Origin: Futiania mangrovi
GTDB lineage: Bacteria > Pseudomonadota > Alphaproteobacteria > Futianiales > Futianiaceae
Direction of reading: 5' to 3'
NCBI RefSeq assembly: GCF_024158125.1
Contig: NZ_JAMZFT010000001.1
Coordinates: 1,384,023 to 1,448,022, forward strand
Length of the DNA stretch: 64,000 nucleotides
How positions within the stretch are numbered: position 1 is the first letter of the stretch; every line of letters begins with the position of its first letter. Under the pieces are notes generated by a model, which did no database searches, was not told the DNA's origin, and worked only from the letters and a program-made list of their open reading frames with translations. Below, piece after piece: positions 27,585 through 36,301 of the stretch. Made by a program: the position numbers and the translations under genes.

Positions 27585-30032
27585 ATGCGCCTTCTTCTCC
27601 GCTGGATGTTCCGTATCGTCGGCCTGGTCCTCGTGCTCGCGGTGATCGTCGCGGGCGCGGGCTATCTGTGGCTGCGCCAGACGGTCCCGTCCTGGGAAGG
27701 CCGCTATGCTGCCGAGGCCGTGTCCGCCCCGGTGACCATCGTGCGCGACCGCGACGGCGTGCCCCACATCTCGGGGGAGAGCGACGCAGACGTCTTCTTT
27801 GCCCTCGGGTTCGCGCACGCGCAGGACCGGCTCTGGCAGATGGAACTGTCGCGGCGCGCAGGCCAGGGCCGCCTGTCGGAGATCTTCGGGGAGCGCACCG
27901 TCGCCGCGGACATCTATCTGCGCACGCTCGACCTTTACGGACATGCGACCCGCTCCATCGCCTTTCTTGAGCCGGAGACGCGGCGCATCCTCGATGCCTA
28001 TGCCGCCGGCGTGAACGCCTGGATCGAGCGTCCGACGGGCCTGTTCGAGCCGCGCCTGCCGCCGGAATTCATCATCCTCCGCCATGTGCCGGAGCCGTGG
28101 ACCCCCGCCGACAGCCTCGTGATCGTCAAGGCGATGGCCATCGGCCTGTCGAAGAACGTGTCGAGCGAGCTTCTGCGCTACGCGCTCGCCACGCGCTTCA
28201 CGCCCGCCGAGGTCGAGGAGCTTCTGCCCCCCTATCCAGGCGACGAGCCCTTTGCCCTGCCCGACCTCGCCTCCCTCTACCCCCTTCCGCGCACGGTCGA
28301 CGTCTCCGCCCTGCCCGATCTTGCGCGTTTCGAGGGGGCGTCGAACAACTGGGTCGTCTCGGGCGCGCGCAGCGTCACCGGCAAGCCACTGCTTGCGAAC
28401 GACCCGCACCTGGGGCTGACTGCACCCGCGCTCTGGTACCTCGCGCACCTGACCTTCCCCGGCGGCGAGTACGGCCCCGCGGGCGAGGCCATCGGCGCCT
28501 CGCTCGCCGGCACGCCGCTGATCGTGCTGGGCCGGACCGACCGTGTTGCCTGGGGCTTCACGAACCACGGCGCGGACGTGCAGGACCTTTTCGTCGAGAA
28601 GGTGAACCCCGCCGATCCTTCGCAATACCTCACGCCGGACGGCTGGCGCGCGTTCGAGACCGACACCGTCCGCATCTCGGTGCGCGGGGGCGAGGACCGC
28701 CTGATAGAGCGTAAGCGCACCCGGCACGGCCCCGTGGTGCCGATTCTCGACCCGGAGATCGCGCGCCTTGCCCCGGAGGGGCATGTCTTCGCGCTCGCAT
28801 GGACCGCGCTCGACGACGACGACCGCTCCATGGAGGCGGGGCTGGAGGCGATGCGCGCCCGCAACGCCGGCGACTTCGTGGCTGCCATGTCGAAGTTCCG
28901 CGCGCCGCCGCAGAACGTCGTCTACGCCGATGCCGAGGGCACCATCGGTCTCGTTTCTACCGGCCTCGTCCCGCGCCGCAACCCGGCCAACTCCGTCCGC
29001 GGCCGTGCGCCCGTGCCAGGGTGGGAGGCCGTCTACGACTGGCAGGGCATGATCCCGCGGCAAGCCATGCCGCAGGCCGTGAACCCGGCGTCGGGCGCCA
29101 TCGCCACGGCGAACGAGAAGATCGTCAGCCCCTCCTTCGGCGCCTTCCTCGGCCACGACTGGGAGGCGCCCTGGCGGGCAGACCGCCTGCACGCGCTTCT
29201 GAACGGCCGCCCCATTCATTCGCTGGAGGCTTTCCAGTCCTACCAGATGGACGACGTTTCCCTGGCGCTCGCCCATCTCGTGCCGCTGATGATCGATGCA
29301 GCCGCCGCATCGGGGCAGTCGGGCGACCCCCGCGTGGCGGATGCGCTTGCCCGCCTTAGCGCCTGGGACGGACGGATGAGCGCGCAGGCCGCCGAACCGC
29401 TCATCGCCATGGCCTGGCTGCGCGAGGCGATGGCGGCTGTCTACGCAGACGATCTCGGCACGCTATACGATCTTTTCAGGGGTCCCAGGGTGGATGCCCT
29501 GTCTCTTTCCCTGCGCGGTGGCGGGGGCCGCGCCTGGTGCGACGATGACGCCACGCCCGTGACGGAAACCTGCGCGGACGCGCTGCGCACCGCCCTCGAC
29601 CGGGCGCTCGAAGATATCGAGGCGCGCTATGGCGACGATCCGACCCGCTGGCAGTGGGGCGTGGCGCACGCGGCCTTTTCCGAGCACCGGCCCCTCGGCC
29701 TCCTGCCCTATGTCGGAGGCCTCTTCAACATCGCCGTGCCCTCGCCCGGTGGCCCCTTCACGCTGAACCGCGGCGACCTGCGCTTCGGGTCGGAGCGGCC
29801 GTTCGCGAACGTCCACGCAGCCAGCTACCGCTCGGTGTTCGACCTCGCCGATCTCGACCGGTCCCTGCACATGCAGACCACCGGGCAATCGGGCAACCCG
29901 TTCTCGGCCCATTACGATGATCTGGCCGCGCGCTGGGCGGCGGGCGAATATCTGCCGATGACGACCGACCCGGCGGTCTACCGCCCCGGCGCGCTGGGCG
30001 TCACCGTGATCGCCCCGCCCCCGCCGCAATAG
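27585..30032 (+). CDS. Penicillin acylase family protein (Ntn hydrolase)
   Basis: An 815-residue secreted or membrane-anchored amidohydrolase that matures by autocleavage. An N-terminal hydrophobic helix (WMFRIVGLVLVLAVIVAGAGYLWL) is followed by the alpha chain with VRDRDGVPHI and FALGFAHAQDRLWQMELSRR. The beta chain begins at Ser253 in EGASNNWVVSG, the catalytic nucleophile, followed by GKPLLANDPHLGL, WGFTNHGADVQDLF, and a C-terminal MQTTGQSGNPFSAHYDDLAARWAAGEY. Natural substrates are often N-acyl homoserine lactones or aryl-amides, but that cannot be judged here. The large size is normal for the family. Confidence 0.92.
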   Translation: MRLLLRWMFRIVGLVLVLAVIVAGAGYLWLRQTVPSWEGRYAAEAVSAPVTIVRDRDGVPHISGESDADVFFALGFAHAQDRLWQMELSRRAGQGRLSEIFGERTVAADIYLRTLDLYGHATRSIAFLEPETRRILDAYAAGVNAWIERPTGLFEPRLPPEFIILRHVPEPWTPADSLVIVKAMAIGLSKNVSSELLRYALATRFTPAEVEELLPPYPGDEPFALPDLASLYPLPRTVDVSALPDLARFEGASNNWVVSGARSVTGKPLLANDPHLGLTAPALWYLAHLTFPGGEYGPAGEAIGASLAGTPLIVLGRTDRVAWGFTNHGADVQDLFVEKVNPADPSQYLTPDGWRAFETDTVRISVRGGEDRLIERKRTRHGPVVPILDPEIARLAPEGHVFALAWTALDDDDRSMEAGLEAMRARNAGDFVAAMSKFRAPPQNVVYADAEGTIGLVSTGLVPRRNPANSVRGRAPVPGWEAVYDWQGMIPRQAMPQAVNPASGAIATANEKIVSPSFGAFLGHDWEAPWRADRLHALLNGRPIHSLEAFQSYQMDDVSLALAHLVPLMIDAAAASGQSGDPRVADALARLSAWDGRMSAQAAEPLIAMAWLREAMAAVYADDLGTLYDLFRGPRVDALSLSLRGGGGRAWCDDDATPVTETCADALRTALDRALEDIEARYGDDPTRWQWGVAHAAFSEHRPLGLLPYVGGLFNIAVPSPGGPFTLNRGDLRFGSERPFANVHAASYRSVFDLADLDRSLHMQTTGQSGNPFSAHYDDLAARWAAGEYLPMTTDPAVYRPGALGVTVIAPPPPQ

Positions 30033-30051
30033 CGGGGCGCGGGCAGCAGCC

Positions 30052-30534
30052 TTACGCGCCCTTGATGTGGCCGTAGCGTCCGCGGAAATAGAGCAGCGGC
30101 GGCGTGTCGCCTCGCGTCTCGAGTCTGAGGACGCGCCCGATATAGACCACGTGGTCGCCCGCATCGACGCGGGTCTCGATCCGGCAGTCGAGGCTTGCGA
30201 GCGTGTCCGTCAGGATCGGCGCGCCCGTCTCCCACGTCTCGACCGGCGTTTCGGGAAAGGCGTCGTGCTCGTAGCTTGCGAACGCGCTGGAGAGATCCTG
30301 CTGGTGTGCGCCCAGTACGTTGACCGCGAAATGATCCGCTGCATCGAAGCGCGCAAACCGCTCCGACCCCTTGTCCAGGCACCAGAGCACGAGCGGCGGC
30401 TCCAACGACACCGACGAGAACGAGTTGGCCGTGATCCCCACCGGCGTTCCGCCTGCGGACCGGGCCGTGATGACCGTCACACCGGTCGCAAAGCAGCCGA
30501 GCGCGCGGCGGAAATCCATCGCATCGAATGTCAT
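30052..30534 (-). CDS. Flavin reductase domain protein (FMN-binding split barrel)
   Basis: A 160-residue short-chain flavin reductase that would supply reduced FMN or FAD to a two-component monooxygenase. It has the DFRRALGCFATGVTVIT start, GITANSFSSVSLEPPLVLWCLD flavin-phosphate motif, HFAVNVLGAHQQDLS and GDHVVYIGRVL near the end. The ATG at 30534 gives the usual start (MTFDAMDFRRALG); the longer reading frame begins in a low-conservation region. No oxygenase partner is adjacent. It converges with penicillin acylase and is divergent from motA. Confidence 0.88.
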   Translation of the reverse strand: MTFDAMDFRRALGCFATGVTVITARSAGGTPVGITANSFSSVSLEPPLVLWCLDKGSERFARFDAADHFAVNVLGAHQQDLSSAFASYEHDAFPETPVETWETGAPILTDTLASLDCRIETRVDAGDHVVYIGRVLRLETRGDTPPLLYFRGRYGHIKGA

Positions 30535-30628
30535 GGGCGTCAGTATACTCCGGACAGGGGAAGGACGGGGCCGCGTCTCGCCCCTCCTTATAGGGCGCAT
30601 ACCCTCCGGGGCAATCTCCGCCGCAGCG

Positions 30629-30644
30629 TTAAGCCGACCTTAAC
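30629..30644 (+). promoter_or_regulatory. CtrA-binding box upstream of motAB
   Basis: TTAAGCCGACCTTAAC is an exact match to the alphaproteobacterial CtrA consensus TTAA-N7-TTAAC. A further TTAAC half-site lies at 30673-30677. The box is 137 bp upstream of the motA start codon and 85 bp upstream of the divergent flavin reductase gene. CtrA controls motility genes in many alphaproteobacteria, so motAB is the likely target. Confidence 0.65.
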
Positions 30645-30780
30645 GGGCGGGGCGCGAAACTTCGCCGAAAGGTTAACGGCCCGGCCGTGCACCTGCCCCT
30701 CGCTCATCCATCACGGCGGATGGCGGCGCAGGCACCGGCCGGGAACGCTCGCCAGAAGGTCGAAGGAACCGGATCGTCCC

Positions 30781-31641
30781 ATGCTTCCGCTGATCGGCGC
30801 CGTCTTCGTGTTCGTCTGCGTGCTCGGCAGCTTCATGGCCATGGGCGGCAATCTCATGGTCCTCTGGCAGCCGTTCGAGGCGCTGATTGTCGTCGGCGCG
30901 GCCGTCGGCGCCTTCGTCATCGGCAACCCGTGGAGCGTGCTGCGCGCGATGCCCGCCGCGATCCGCACCCTCTTGCGCGGCCCCCGCCACGACAAGGACA
31001 GCTACCTCGAGTTGATGAGCCTGCTCTACGCCATCTTCCGGATGGCGCGGTCCAAGGGGCCGCTCGCGCTCGAACAGCACATCGAGCAGCCGGAGACATC
31101 CGACCTCTTCGCCCGCTTTCCCCACTTCCGCGACGATCCGGCCGCGCTGACCTTCCTCACCGACTATCTGCGCCTCGTCTCCCTCGGCTCGGCGCGCGCA
31201 GGCGAGATCGAGGCGCTGATGGACGAGGAACTCGACACCCACACGGCCGAGAACGAGCGCATCGTCAACGCCATCCAGACCGTCGCCGACGCCACGCCCG
31301 CACTCGGCATCGTCGCCGCCGTCCTCGGCGTCATCAAGACAATGGCCGCCATCGACCAGCCGCCGGAGGTGCTGGGCAGCCTCATCGGCGGTGCCCTCGT
31401 CGGCACCTTCCTCGGCGTTTTCCTCGCCTATGGCTTCATCGGCCCGGTCGCCTCGGCGCTGCGCACGACCTACGAGACCGAGGCCAAGTATCTCCACGCG
31501 ATCCGCGCCGCCCTCGTCGCCCATGTGCAGGGCTATTCGCCCGCCATCGCGGTCGAGTTCGCGCGCAAGTCGCTGATGTCCGACGTCCGCCCGACCTTCC
31601 AGGAGGTCGAGGACGCGACCGCCCAGGTCCAGCCCGCATGA
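30781..31641 (+). CDS. motA: Flagellar motor stator protein MotA
   Basis: Proton-channel stator subunit, inner membrane. The 286-residue protein has four membrane segments: MLPLIGAVFVFVCVLGSFMAMGG, FEALIVVGAAVGAFVIGNP, then after a cytoplasmic domain TPALGIVAAVLGVIKTMAAI with the channel proline, and LIGGALVGTFLGVFLAYGFIGPVASAL. It starts ATG at 30781 with GAAGGAACC upstream and overlaps motB by 4 bp. No other flagellar genes are in the window, which is usual because motAB is often unlinked in this class. Confidence 0.95.
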   Translation: MLPLIGAVFVFVCVLGSFMAMGGNLMVLWQPFEALIVVGAAVGAFVIGNPWSVLRAMPAAIRTLLRGPRHDKDSYLELMSLLYAIFRMARSKGPLALEQHIEQPETSDLFARFPHFRDDPAALTFLTDYLRLVSLGSARAGEIEALMDEELDTHTAENERIVNAIQTVADATPALGIVAAVLGVIKTMAAIDQPPEVLGSLIGGALVGTFLGVFLAYGFIGPVASALRTTYETEAKYLHAIRAALVAHVQGYSPAIAVEFARKSLMSDVRPTFQEVEDATAQVQPA

Positions 31642-32507
31642 CCGCCCGCGCCCGCGACCGCACCCCGCGCCGCGGCCGGATGCGGCGGCGCTATCATGCG
31701 GCAGTCTGGAAAATCGCCTATGCCGACTTCGTGACGGCGATGATGGCCTTCTTCCTTCTGCTCTGGCTCGTCCACTCCTCCAGCCCCGACCAGAAGCGCG
31801 GGATTGCGGACTATTTCGCCCCGCCGCAGATTTCCGCGACGCAAGGTGGCTATGGCGGCCTGCTGGCCGGCCGTTCCGCCACCTCCGAGGGTCCCGTCGC
31901 CGGCGATGGCCAGCCGCCGGTCGAGGTGCGCCCGCGCTTTCCCGTCGCCCCCGTGGGCGCGCCCGAGCGGGCAGACGGCGCACGGCCCGGCGAGGGTCCC
32001 GCGATGCGCGAGGCGCGGCTTGCCGAGACGACGCTCGCCGCGCTCTCGTCCGCGCTCGCCGACGTGCCCGAGATCGCGGGCGGAGATGGCACCATCTCCG
32101 TCGTCGAGCACGCACGCGGCGTCCGCCTCGACCTCGCGCCTCCGGACGGTGCGGCCATGTTTGCACCCGGCGCCTCCCAACCCACCGAAGCGGGCCGCAA
32201 CCTGCTCACCCATCTAGCGGGCCTGCTGGGGCGCCTGCCGAACCGCATTGTCGTCATGGGTCATGCCGCTGCGGGAGAGCCGTCCGCCTGGGCGCTGTCC
32301 GCCATCCGCGCCGACCACGCCCGCCGCACGCTCGTTGCTGGCGGTCTTGCACCTGGCCGGATCGCGGAGGTTTCGGCGCTGGGCGATTCCAATCCTCGTC
32401 CATCCGGCACGCCCTCCGGCCAGAGGGACGCCCGCATCGCGATCCTGTTGCTGACCGAGCCGCCTGTGCTCCCCTCCGCCGCCGCCCTGTTCGCACCGCT
32501 CGACTGA
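31638..32507 (+). CDS. motB: Flagellar motor stator protein MotB
   Basis: Peptidoglycan-anchored stator partner of MotA. A basic N-terminus precedes one membrane helix, KIAYADFVTAMMAFFLLLWLV, with the proton-carrying Asp at residue 30. After a proline/glycine-rich linker (residues 70-110) the OmpA-like peptidoglycan-binding domain runs from about 170: VVMGHAAAG...SAIRADHARRTLVAGGLAPGRIAEVSALGDSNPRPSGTPSGQRDARIAILLL. The 289-residue length and the DYFAPPQISATQGGYGG plug region are alphaproteobacterial. Start ATG at 31638 overlaps the motA stop (ATGA). Confidence 0.93.
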   Translation: MTARARDRTPRRGRMRRRYHAAVWKIAYADFVTAMMAFFLLLWLVHSSSPDQKRGIADYFAPPQISATQGGYGGLLAGRSATSEGPVAGDGQPPVEVRPRFPVAPVGAPERADGARPGEGPAMREARLAETTLAALSSALADVPEIAGGDGTISVVEHARGVRLDLAPPDGAAMFAPGASQPTEAGRNLLTHLAGLLGRLPNRIVVMGHAAAGEPSAWALSAIRADHARRTLVAGGLAPGRIAEVSALGDSNPRPSGTPSGQRDARIAILLLTEPPVLPSAAALFAPLD

Positions 32508-32565
32508 AGCCCCACGGGCCGCGTTCGCCTTGCGGTGGTGCGCCGGGCACCCCATCTTGGCGTCC

Positions 32566-33066
32566 ATGAGCGACTATTCCCATGCCTCCGGTCCCGGCTT
32601 CCGCGCGCGTCCCGCGGCGGAACTGACCGATGTCGACCTGCGCCCCGACCTCTACGATGGGGTCGTCACCAAGCGCATCGGCGCCTTCGTCGTCGACGTG
32701 GTGCTGATCTCGGTGCTGGTTCTGCTGGGCTATCTGGCGACCTTCGTGATGGGCTTTCTGACGCTCGGCCTCGCGTGGCTCGCCTTCGGGCTCGTCTTTC
32801 CGGCAATTGCCCTCGGCTACCACATGGTCTCGATCGGCGGCCCGTGGTCCGCCACCCCCGGCATGCGGCTCATGGGGCTGGAGATGTTCGAGACGACCGG
32901 CGGCCGCGCCACCTGGATCGTCGGCCTTGCGCATCCTCTCATCTTCTGGATTTCTGGCACGCTGACCGCGTTCCTCGTCGTCTTCATCGCGCTGTTCGAC
33001 GCGCGCGGGCGGACGCTGCAGGACATGCTGACCGGCGTCGTCGTCGTGAACCGTCTTCCCGGCTGA
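32566..33066 (+). CDS. RDD family membrane protein
   Basis: A 166-residue integral membrane protein. The RDD motif is present in modified form: GVVTKRIGAFVVDVVLISVLVLLGYL near the first helix and GMRLMGLEMFETTGGRATWIVGLAHPLIF, DARGRTLQDMLTGVVVVNR at the end. RDD proteins have unclear function; some take part in Na+ or K+ exchange. It lies 58 bp after motB on the same strand, so it may be in the same transcript by chance. ATG 32566 was chosen, giving the usual short N-terminus. Confidence 0.85.
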   Translation: MSDYSHASGPGFRARPAAELTDVDLRPDLYDGVVTKRIGAFVVDVVLISVLVLLGYLATFVMGFLTLGLAWLAFGLVFPAIALGYHMVSIGGPWSATPGMRLMGLEMFETTGGRATWIVGLAHPLIFWISGTLTAFLVVFIALFDARGRTLQDMLTGVVVVNRLPG

Positions 33067-33069
33067 GCC

Positions 33070-34353
33070 CTAGAGCAGGTCGCGCAGCCGCTGCCAGGTC
33101 GACACCGCGAGGAGGATCGGCAGCCGCATGAGCCGCCCGCCCGGAAAATCCGGCTGCGGCAGCTTCGCGAACACGTCGAACCGGCCCGCCGTTCCCAGCA
33201 TGGCGTCGGCGGCCGCCTTTCCCGCGATGTTGGTCAGCGCCAGCCCGTGGCCCGAGAAGCCTTGCGCATAGTAGATCCCCTCGGGCGTCCGCCCGATGCT
33301 CGGCAGCCGGTTGACCGTGATCGCCAGCATCCCCGCCCACAGGTACTCCACCCGCGCCTCTTCAAGCTGCGGAAAGGTCTTCACCATCCGCCGGCGCAGC
33401 CGCTGCGGCATGCCCGCGGGCGTCGCGGTCGAGTAGCTGACCATCCCCCCGAACAGCAGCCGCCCATCCGCACTCGGCCGGAAGTAGTCCAGCACGAAGT
33501 TCGTGTCCGCGACGCACACGTTCGCCGGGATCACGGGTCCGAATCGCGCAGGGTCCAGCGGCTCCGTCGCCAGGATGAAATTCGCGCACGGCATGATCTT
33601 CGCCCGCGCCCGCGCGACCAGGTTTCCCTGATAGGCATTGCCGGCGAGCAGCACATGCTCCGCCTTCACGCGCGCGCCTGCCGTCTCGACAGTGAAGCCC
33701 CCGCCCTCGCGCCGTACCGCCGTCACCCGGCTTCCCTCGAAGATGCGCACGCCCAGCCCTTCCGCCGCGCGCGCATAGCCCTGCGTCAGTTTCAACGGGT
33801 GCAGGTGCCAACCGTCCCGGCAGGACAGCCCTCCATGGAACCTTGTGCTCGCGATCATGGCGCGCGTCTCCTCGCGGCCCAGGATCGCGAACCCGTCGTA
33901 GCCGTAGTCCGCAGCCATCTTCTGCGCGAAGGTCTCGAGGCCCTTCACATGGCCGGGTTTCGCCGCCGCCTCGACATAGCCCTGCGTCAGTTCGCACGCG
34001 ATGCCATAGCGCTCCGCCCGCTCCCGCACCAGGTCGACCGCTTCGAGCGACATCTCCCACAGGCGCGCCGCCGCCTCGCGGCCTGCCAGCTTCTCCGCCT
34101 TGTCTACTCCGCAGGACACGCCCGGCAGGAGTTGTCCGCCATTGCGGCCCGACGCGCCCCATCCCACCCGTGCCGATTCGAGCAGGACCACGTCCATGCC
34201 CGCCTCGGCGAGCGTCAGGGCTGCAGACAGCCCGGTGAGCCCGCCTCCGATGATGCAGACGTCGGTGCGGCTTTCTCCAACCGCCTCCGGTCTTTCCGGG
34301 GATGGATTCACGCTCGCGGCGTAGTAGGAATCTGGATAGGGGGCAGCGGTCAT
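33070..34353 (-). CDS. FAD-dependent amine/amino acid oxidoreductase (PuuB/DadA-like)
   Basis: A 427-residue DAO-fold flavoprotein. The FAD-binding TDVCIIGGGLTGLSAALTLAEAGMDVVLLES is at residues 30-60, followed by GWGASGRNGGQLLPG. The SYYAAS start and the GYLWAGMLAITVNRLPSIG-like C-terminus resemble gamma-glutamylputrescine oxidases, although RLPSIGRTPEGIYYAQGFSGHGLALTNIAGK is general for the family. No other polyamine gene is adjacent, so the substrate is open. ATG 34353 gives MTAAPYPDSYYAASVNP. Convergent with the RDD gene with a 3-bp gap, and divergent from the SLC13 transporter. Confidence 0.85.
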   Translation of the reverse strand: MTAAPYPDSYYAASVNPSPERPEAVGESRTDVCIIGGGLTGLSAALTLAEAGMDVVLLESARVGWGASGRNGGQLLPGVSCGVDKAEKLAGREAAARLWEMSLEAVDLVRERAERYGIACELTQGYVEAAAKPGHVKGLETFAQKMAADYGYDGFAILGREETRAMIASTRFHGGLSCRDGWHLHPLKLTQGYARAAEGLGVRIFEGSRVTAVRREGGGFTVETAGARVKAEHVLLAGNAYQGNLVARARAKIMPCANFILATEPLDPARFGPVIPANVCVADTNFVLDYFRPSADGRLLFGGMVSYSTATPAGMPQRLRRRMVKTFPQLEEARVEYLWAGMLAITVNRLPSIGRTPEGIYYAQGFSGHGLALTNIAGKAAADAMLGTAGRFDVFAKLPQPDFPGGRLMRLPILLAVSTWQRLRDLL

Positions 34354-34449
34354 GGTGCGTGACCGTACAGCGGCGTGCAAAGCGGTCAAGCGGGACACGC
34401 GCCGCGTGCGACAGGGACAGATCGGGGGCATAGCCGAAGCTTGGACCAG

Positions 34450-36294
34450 ATGCCGTCATTTGCCGACGCGGCGCCGCAGATGTGGCTGTCGTTCGCGATC
34501 ATTGCCGTCGCGGTCGTGTCCTATGCGTGGGAGCGGGTCTCGATCGAGCTGACGTCGATCGCGACCATCGTGGCGCTCGCCGTGTTGTTCCATCTCTACC
34601 CGCTCGCCGGGCCGGACGGTGCGCCGCTCGTCACGCCCGCCACCATGATCGAGGGGTTCGGCAATTCTGCCCTCGTGACGATTCTCAGCCTTCTTGTCGT
34701 CGGCCAGGGTCTCTTCCAGACCGGCGCCCTGAACGAGCCGGTACGCCGCCTCCTCGCCCTTGGCGGCGGGCGGCCGCGGACGTTGCTCTTCGGCGTGTTC
34801 GTCTGCGTGATGGTGGTCAGCGCCTTCCTGAACAACACGCCCGTCGCGATCATGTTCATTCCGGTGCTCGTGACGATCGTGGAGCGGCTGCGCCTGCCCA
34901 CGAGCCGGGTGATGATTCCCCTCTCCTACGTCTGCGTCCTGGGCGGCATGACGACGCTCATCGGCTCATCGACCAACCTGCTGGTGGCCGACGCCGCCCG
35001 CAGCGCGGGGCTCGCCCCCATCGGCTTCTTCGACTTCACCTTTCCGGGCCTGGTGCTGGCGGCTGCGGGTTTCGTCTACGTGCTTTTCGTGACGCCCTAC
35101 CTGTTGCCGGACCGGGCGACCATGGCCGGTGCGCTCGTCGCCCAGACCGGCAAGCAGTTCATCGCACAGATCGACCTGGTCCGCGGCCATCCACTCGTCG
35201 GGGCGGAGGCGGTTGCCGGCCTCTTCCCCAAGCTCCCCGACCTCACCGTCCGCCTGATCCAGCGGGGCGGGCGGACGCTGCTTCCCCCCTTCGACGACAT
35301 CACGCTGAGCGAGGGGGACACGGTCATCGTGGCCGCCACCCGCAAGGCGCTGACGGACATCCTGACGACCCGGCCCAAGCTGCTCGTCGGGGACGGCCTC
35401 GAGGCCCCCGAGGAGGGCGACGTCGGCCGCGTCACCGCCGAACGGATGCTCACCGAAGCGATCGTCGCGCCCGGCTCGCGCCTCATCGGGCAGTCGCTTG
35501 CGCACGTCTCCTTCCCCGCCCGCACGGGCTGCCTCGTGCTCGGCATCCAGCGCCGGTCCCGGATGTTGCGGGCAAGCCTAGACGAGATCCGCCTGGAGGC
35601 CGGCGACGTCCTGCTGCTGGTGGGCTCCGAGCCGCAGCTGGACATCCTGCGCGCCGACCGCGACCTCGTGGTGCTCGAAACCTCCGCCACCGCCCTGCCC
35701 GCGCTCGAGAGTGCGCGGACCGCGCTCGCCATCTTCGCTGCCGTCGTCGTCGCCGCCTCGACAGGGCTGCTTCCCACCATGATCGCGGGTCTGTCAGGCG
35801 CCATGCTGATGATCGCCAGCGGCGCACTCAATCTCCGCCAGGCGGGCCGCGCTATCGACCGGCGCATCGTGCTGATCGTTGCGGCCTCCCTCGCCATGGG
35901 CAGCGCGCTGCAGGCGACGGGCGGCGCGGCGTTCCTCGGCACCGCTCTCGTCTCCGGCCTGTCGCAGTTCGGCCCAGCGGCGGTTCTTTCCGCGCTCTTC
36001 CTGCTGATTGCCCTGCTCACCAACGTGCTGTCGAACAATGCGACCGCCGTCCTGTTCGCGCCCATCGCGGTCAGTGCGGCGAACGCGCTGGGCGTACCGC
36101 CGGAGGTGTTCGTCTACGGGGTGGTCTTTGCCGCCAATTGCTCCTTCGCCACGCCGATGGCGTACCAGACGAACCTTTTGGTCATGGGACCGGGCCATTA
36201 TCGCTTCAGCGACTTCGTGCGTGCGGGCGCCCCATTGATCGTGCTTCTATGGATCGTATTTTCAGTGTTTGCGCCCTGGTATTACGGAGTGTGA
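34450..36294 (+). CDS. SLC13/DASS anion transporter with TrkA-C domains
   Basis: A 614-residue inner membrane transporter with about 11 membrane helices. The two helix bundles are split by a cytosolic region (about residues 225-420) with two RCK_C/TrkA-C-like domains, seen in LIGQSLAHVSFPARTGCLVLGIQRRSRMLRASLDEIRLEAGDVLLLVGSEPQL and the preceding VRLIQRGGRTLLPPFDDITLSEGDTVIVAATR. Anion-binding SNN-type motifs occur in FLNNTPVAIMFIP with GSSTNLLVAD, and again in LSNNATAVLFAPIA with TPMAYQTNLLVMGPG. Substrates of this type include sulfate and dicarboxylates, not decidable here. It ends 7 bp before bpt, suggesting co-transcription. Confidence 0.88.
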   Translation: MPSFADAAPQMWLSFAIIAVAVVSYAWERVSIELTSIATIVALAVLFHLYPLAGPDGAPLVTPATMIEGFGNSALVTILSLLVVGQGLFQTGALNEPVRRLLALGGGRPRTLLFGVFVCVMVVSAFLNNTPVAIMFIPVLVTIVERLRLPTSRVMIPLSYVCVLGGMTTLIGSSTNLLVADAARSAGLAPIGFFDFTFPGLVLAAAGFVYVLFVTPYLLPDRATMAGALVAQTGKQFIAQIDLVRGHPLVGAEAVAGLFPKLPDLTVRLIQRGGRTLLPPFDDITLSEGDTVIVAATRKALTDILTTRPKLLVGDGLEAPEEGDVGRVTAERMLTEAIVAPGSRLIGQSLAHVSFPARTGCLVLGIQRRSRMLRASLDEIRLEAGDVLLLVGSEPQLDILRADRDLVVLETSATALPALESARTALAIFAAVVVAASTGLLPTMIAGLSGAMLMIASGALNLRQAGRAIDRRIVLIVAASLAMGSALQATGGAAFLGTALVSGLSQFGPAAVLSALFLLIALLTNVLSNNATAVLFAPIAVSAANALGVPPEVFVYGVVFAANCSFATPMAYQTNLLVMGPGHYRFSDFVRAGAPLIVLLWIVFSVFAPWYYGV

Positions 36295-36301
36295 GGGGGC
36301 C

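Noticed and set aside
30781..32507. MotAB as an ExbBD/TolQR-like energiser pair
   Set aside because: The MotB C-terminus has an OmpA-like peptidoglycan domain and MotA has the four-helix stator layout with the large cytoplasmic loop, so flagellar stator is the better call.
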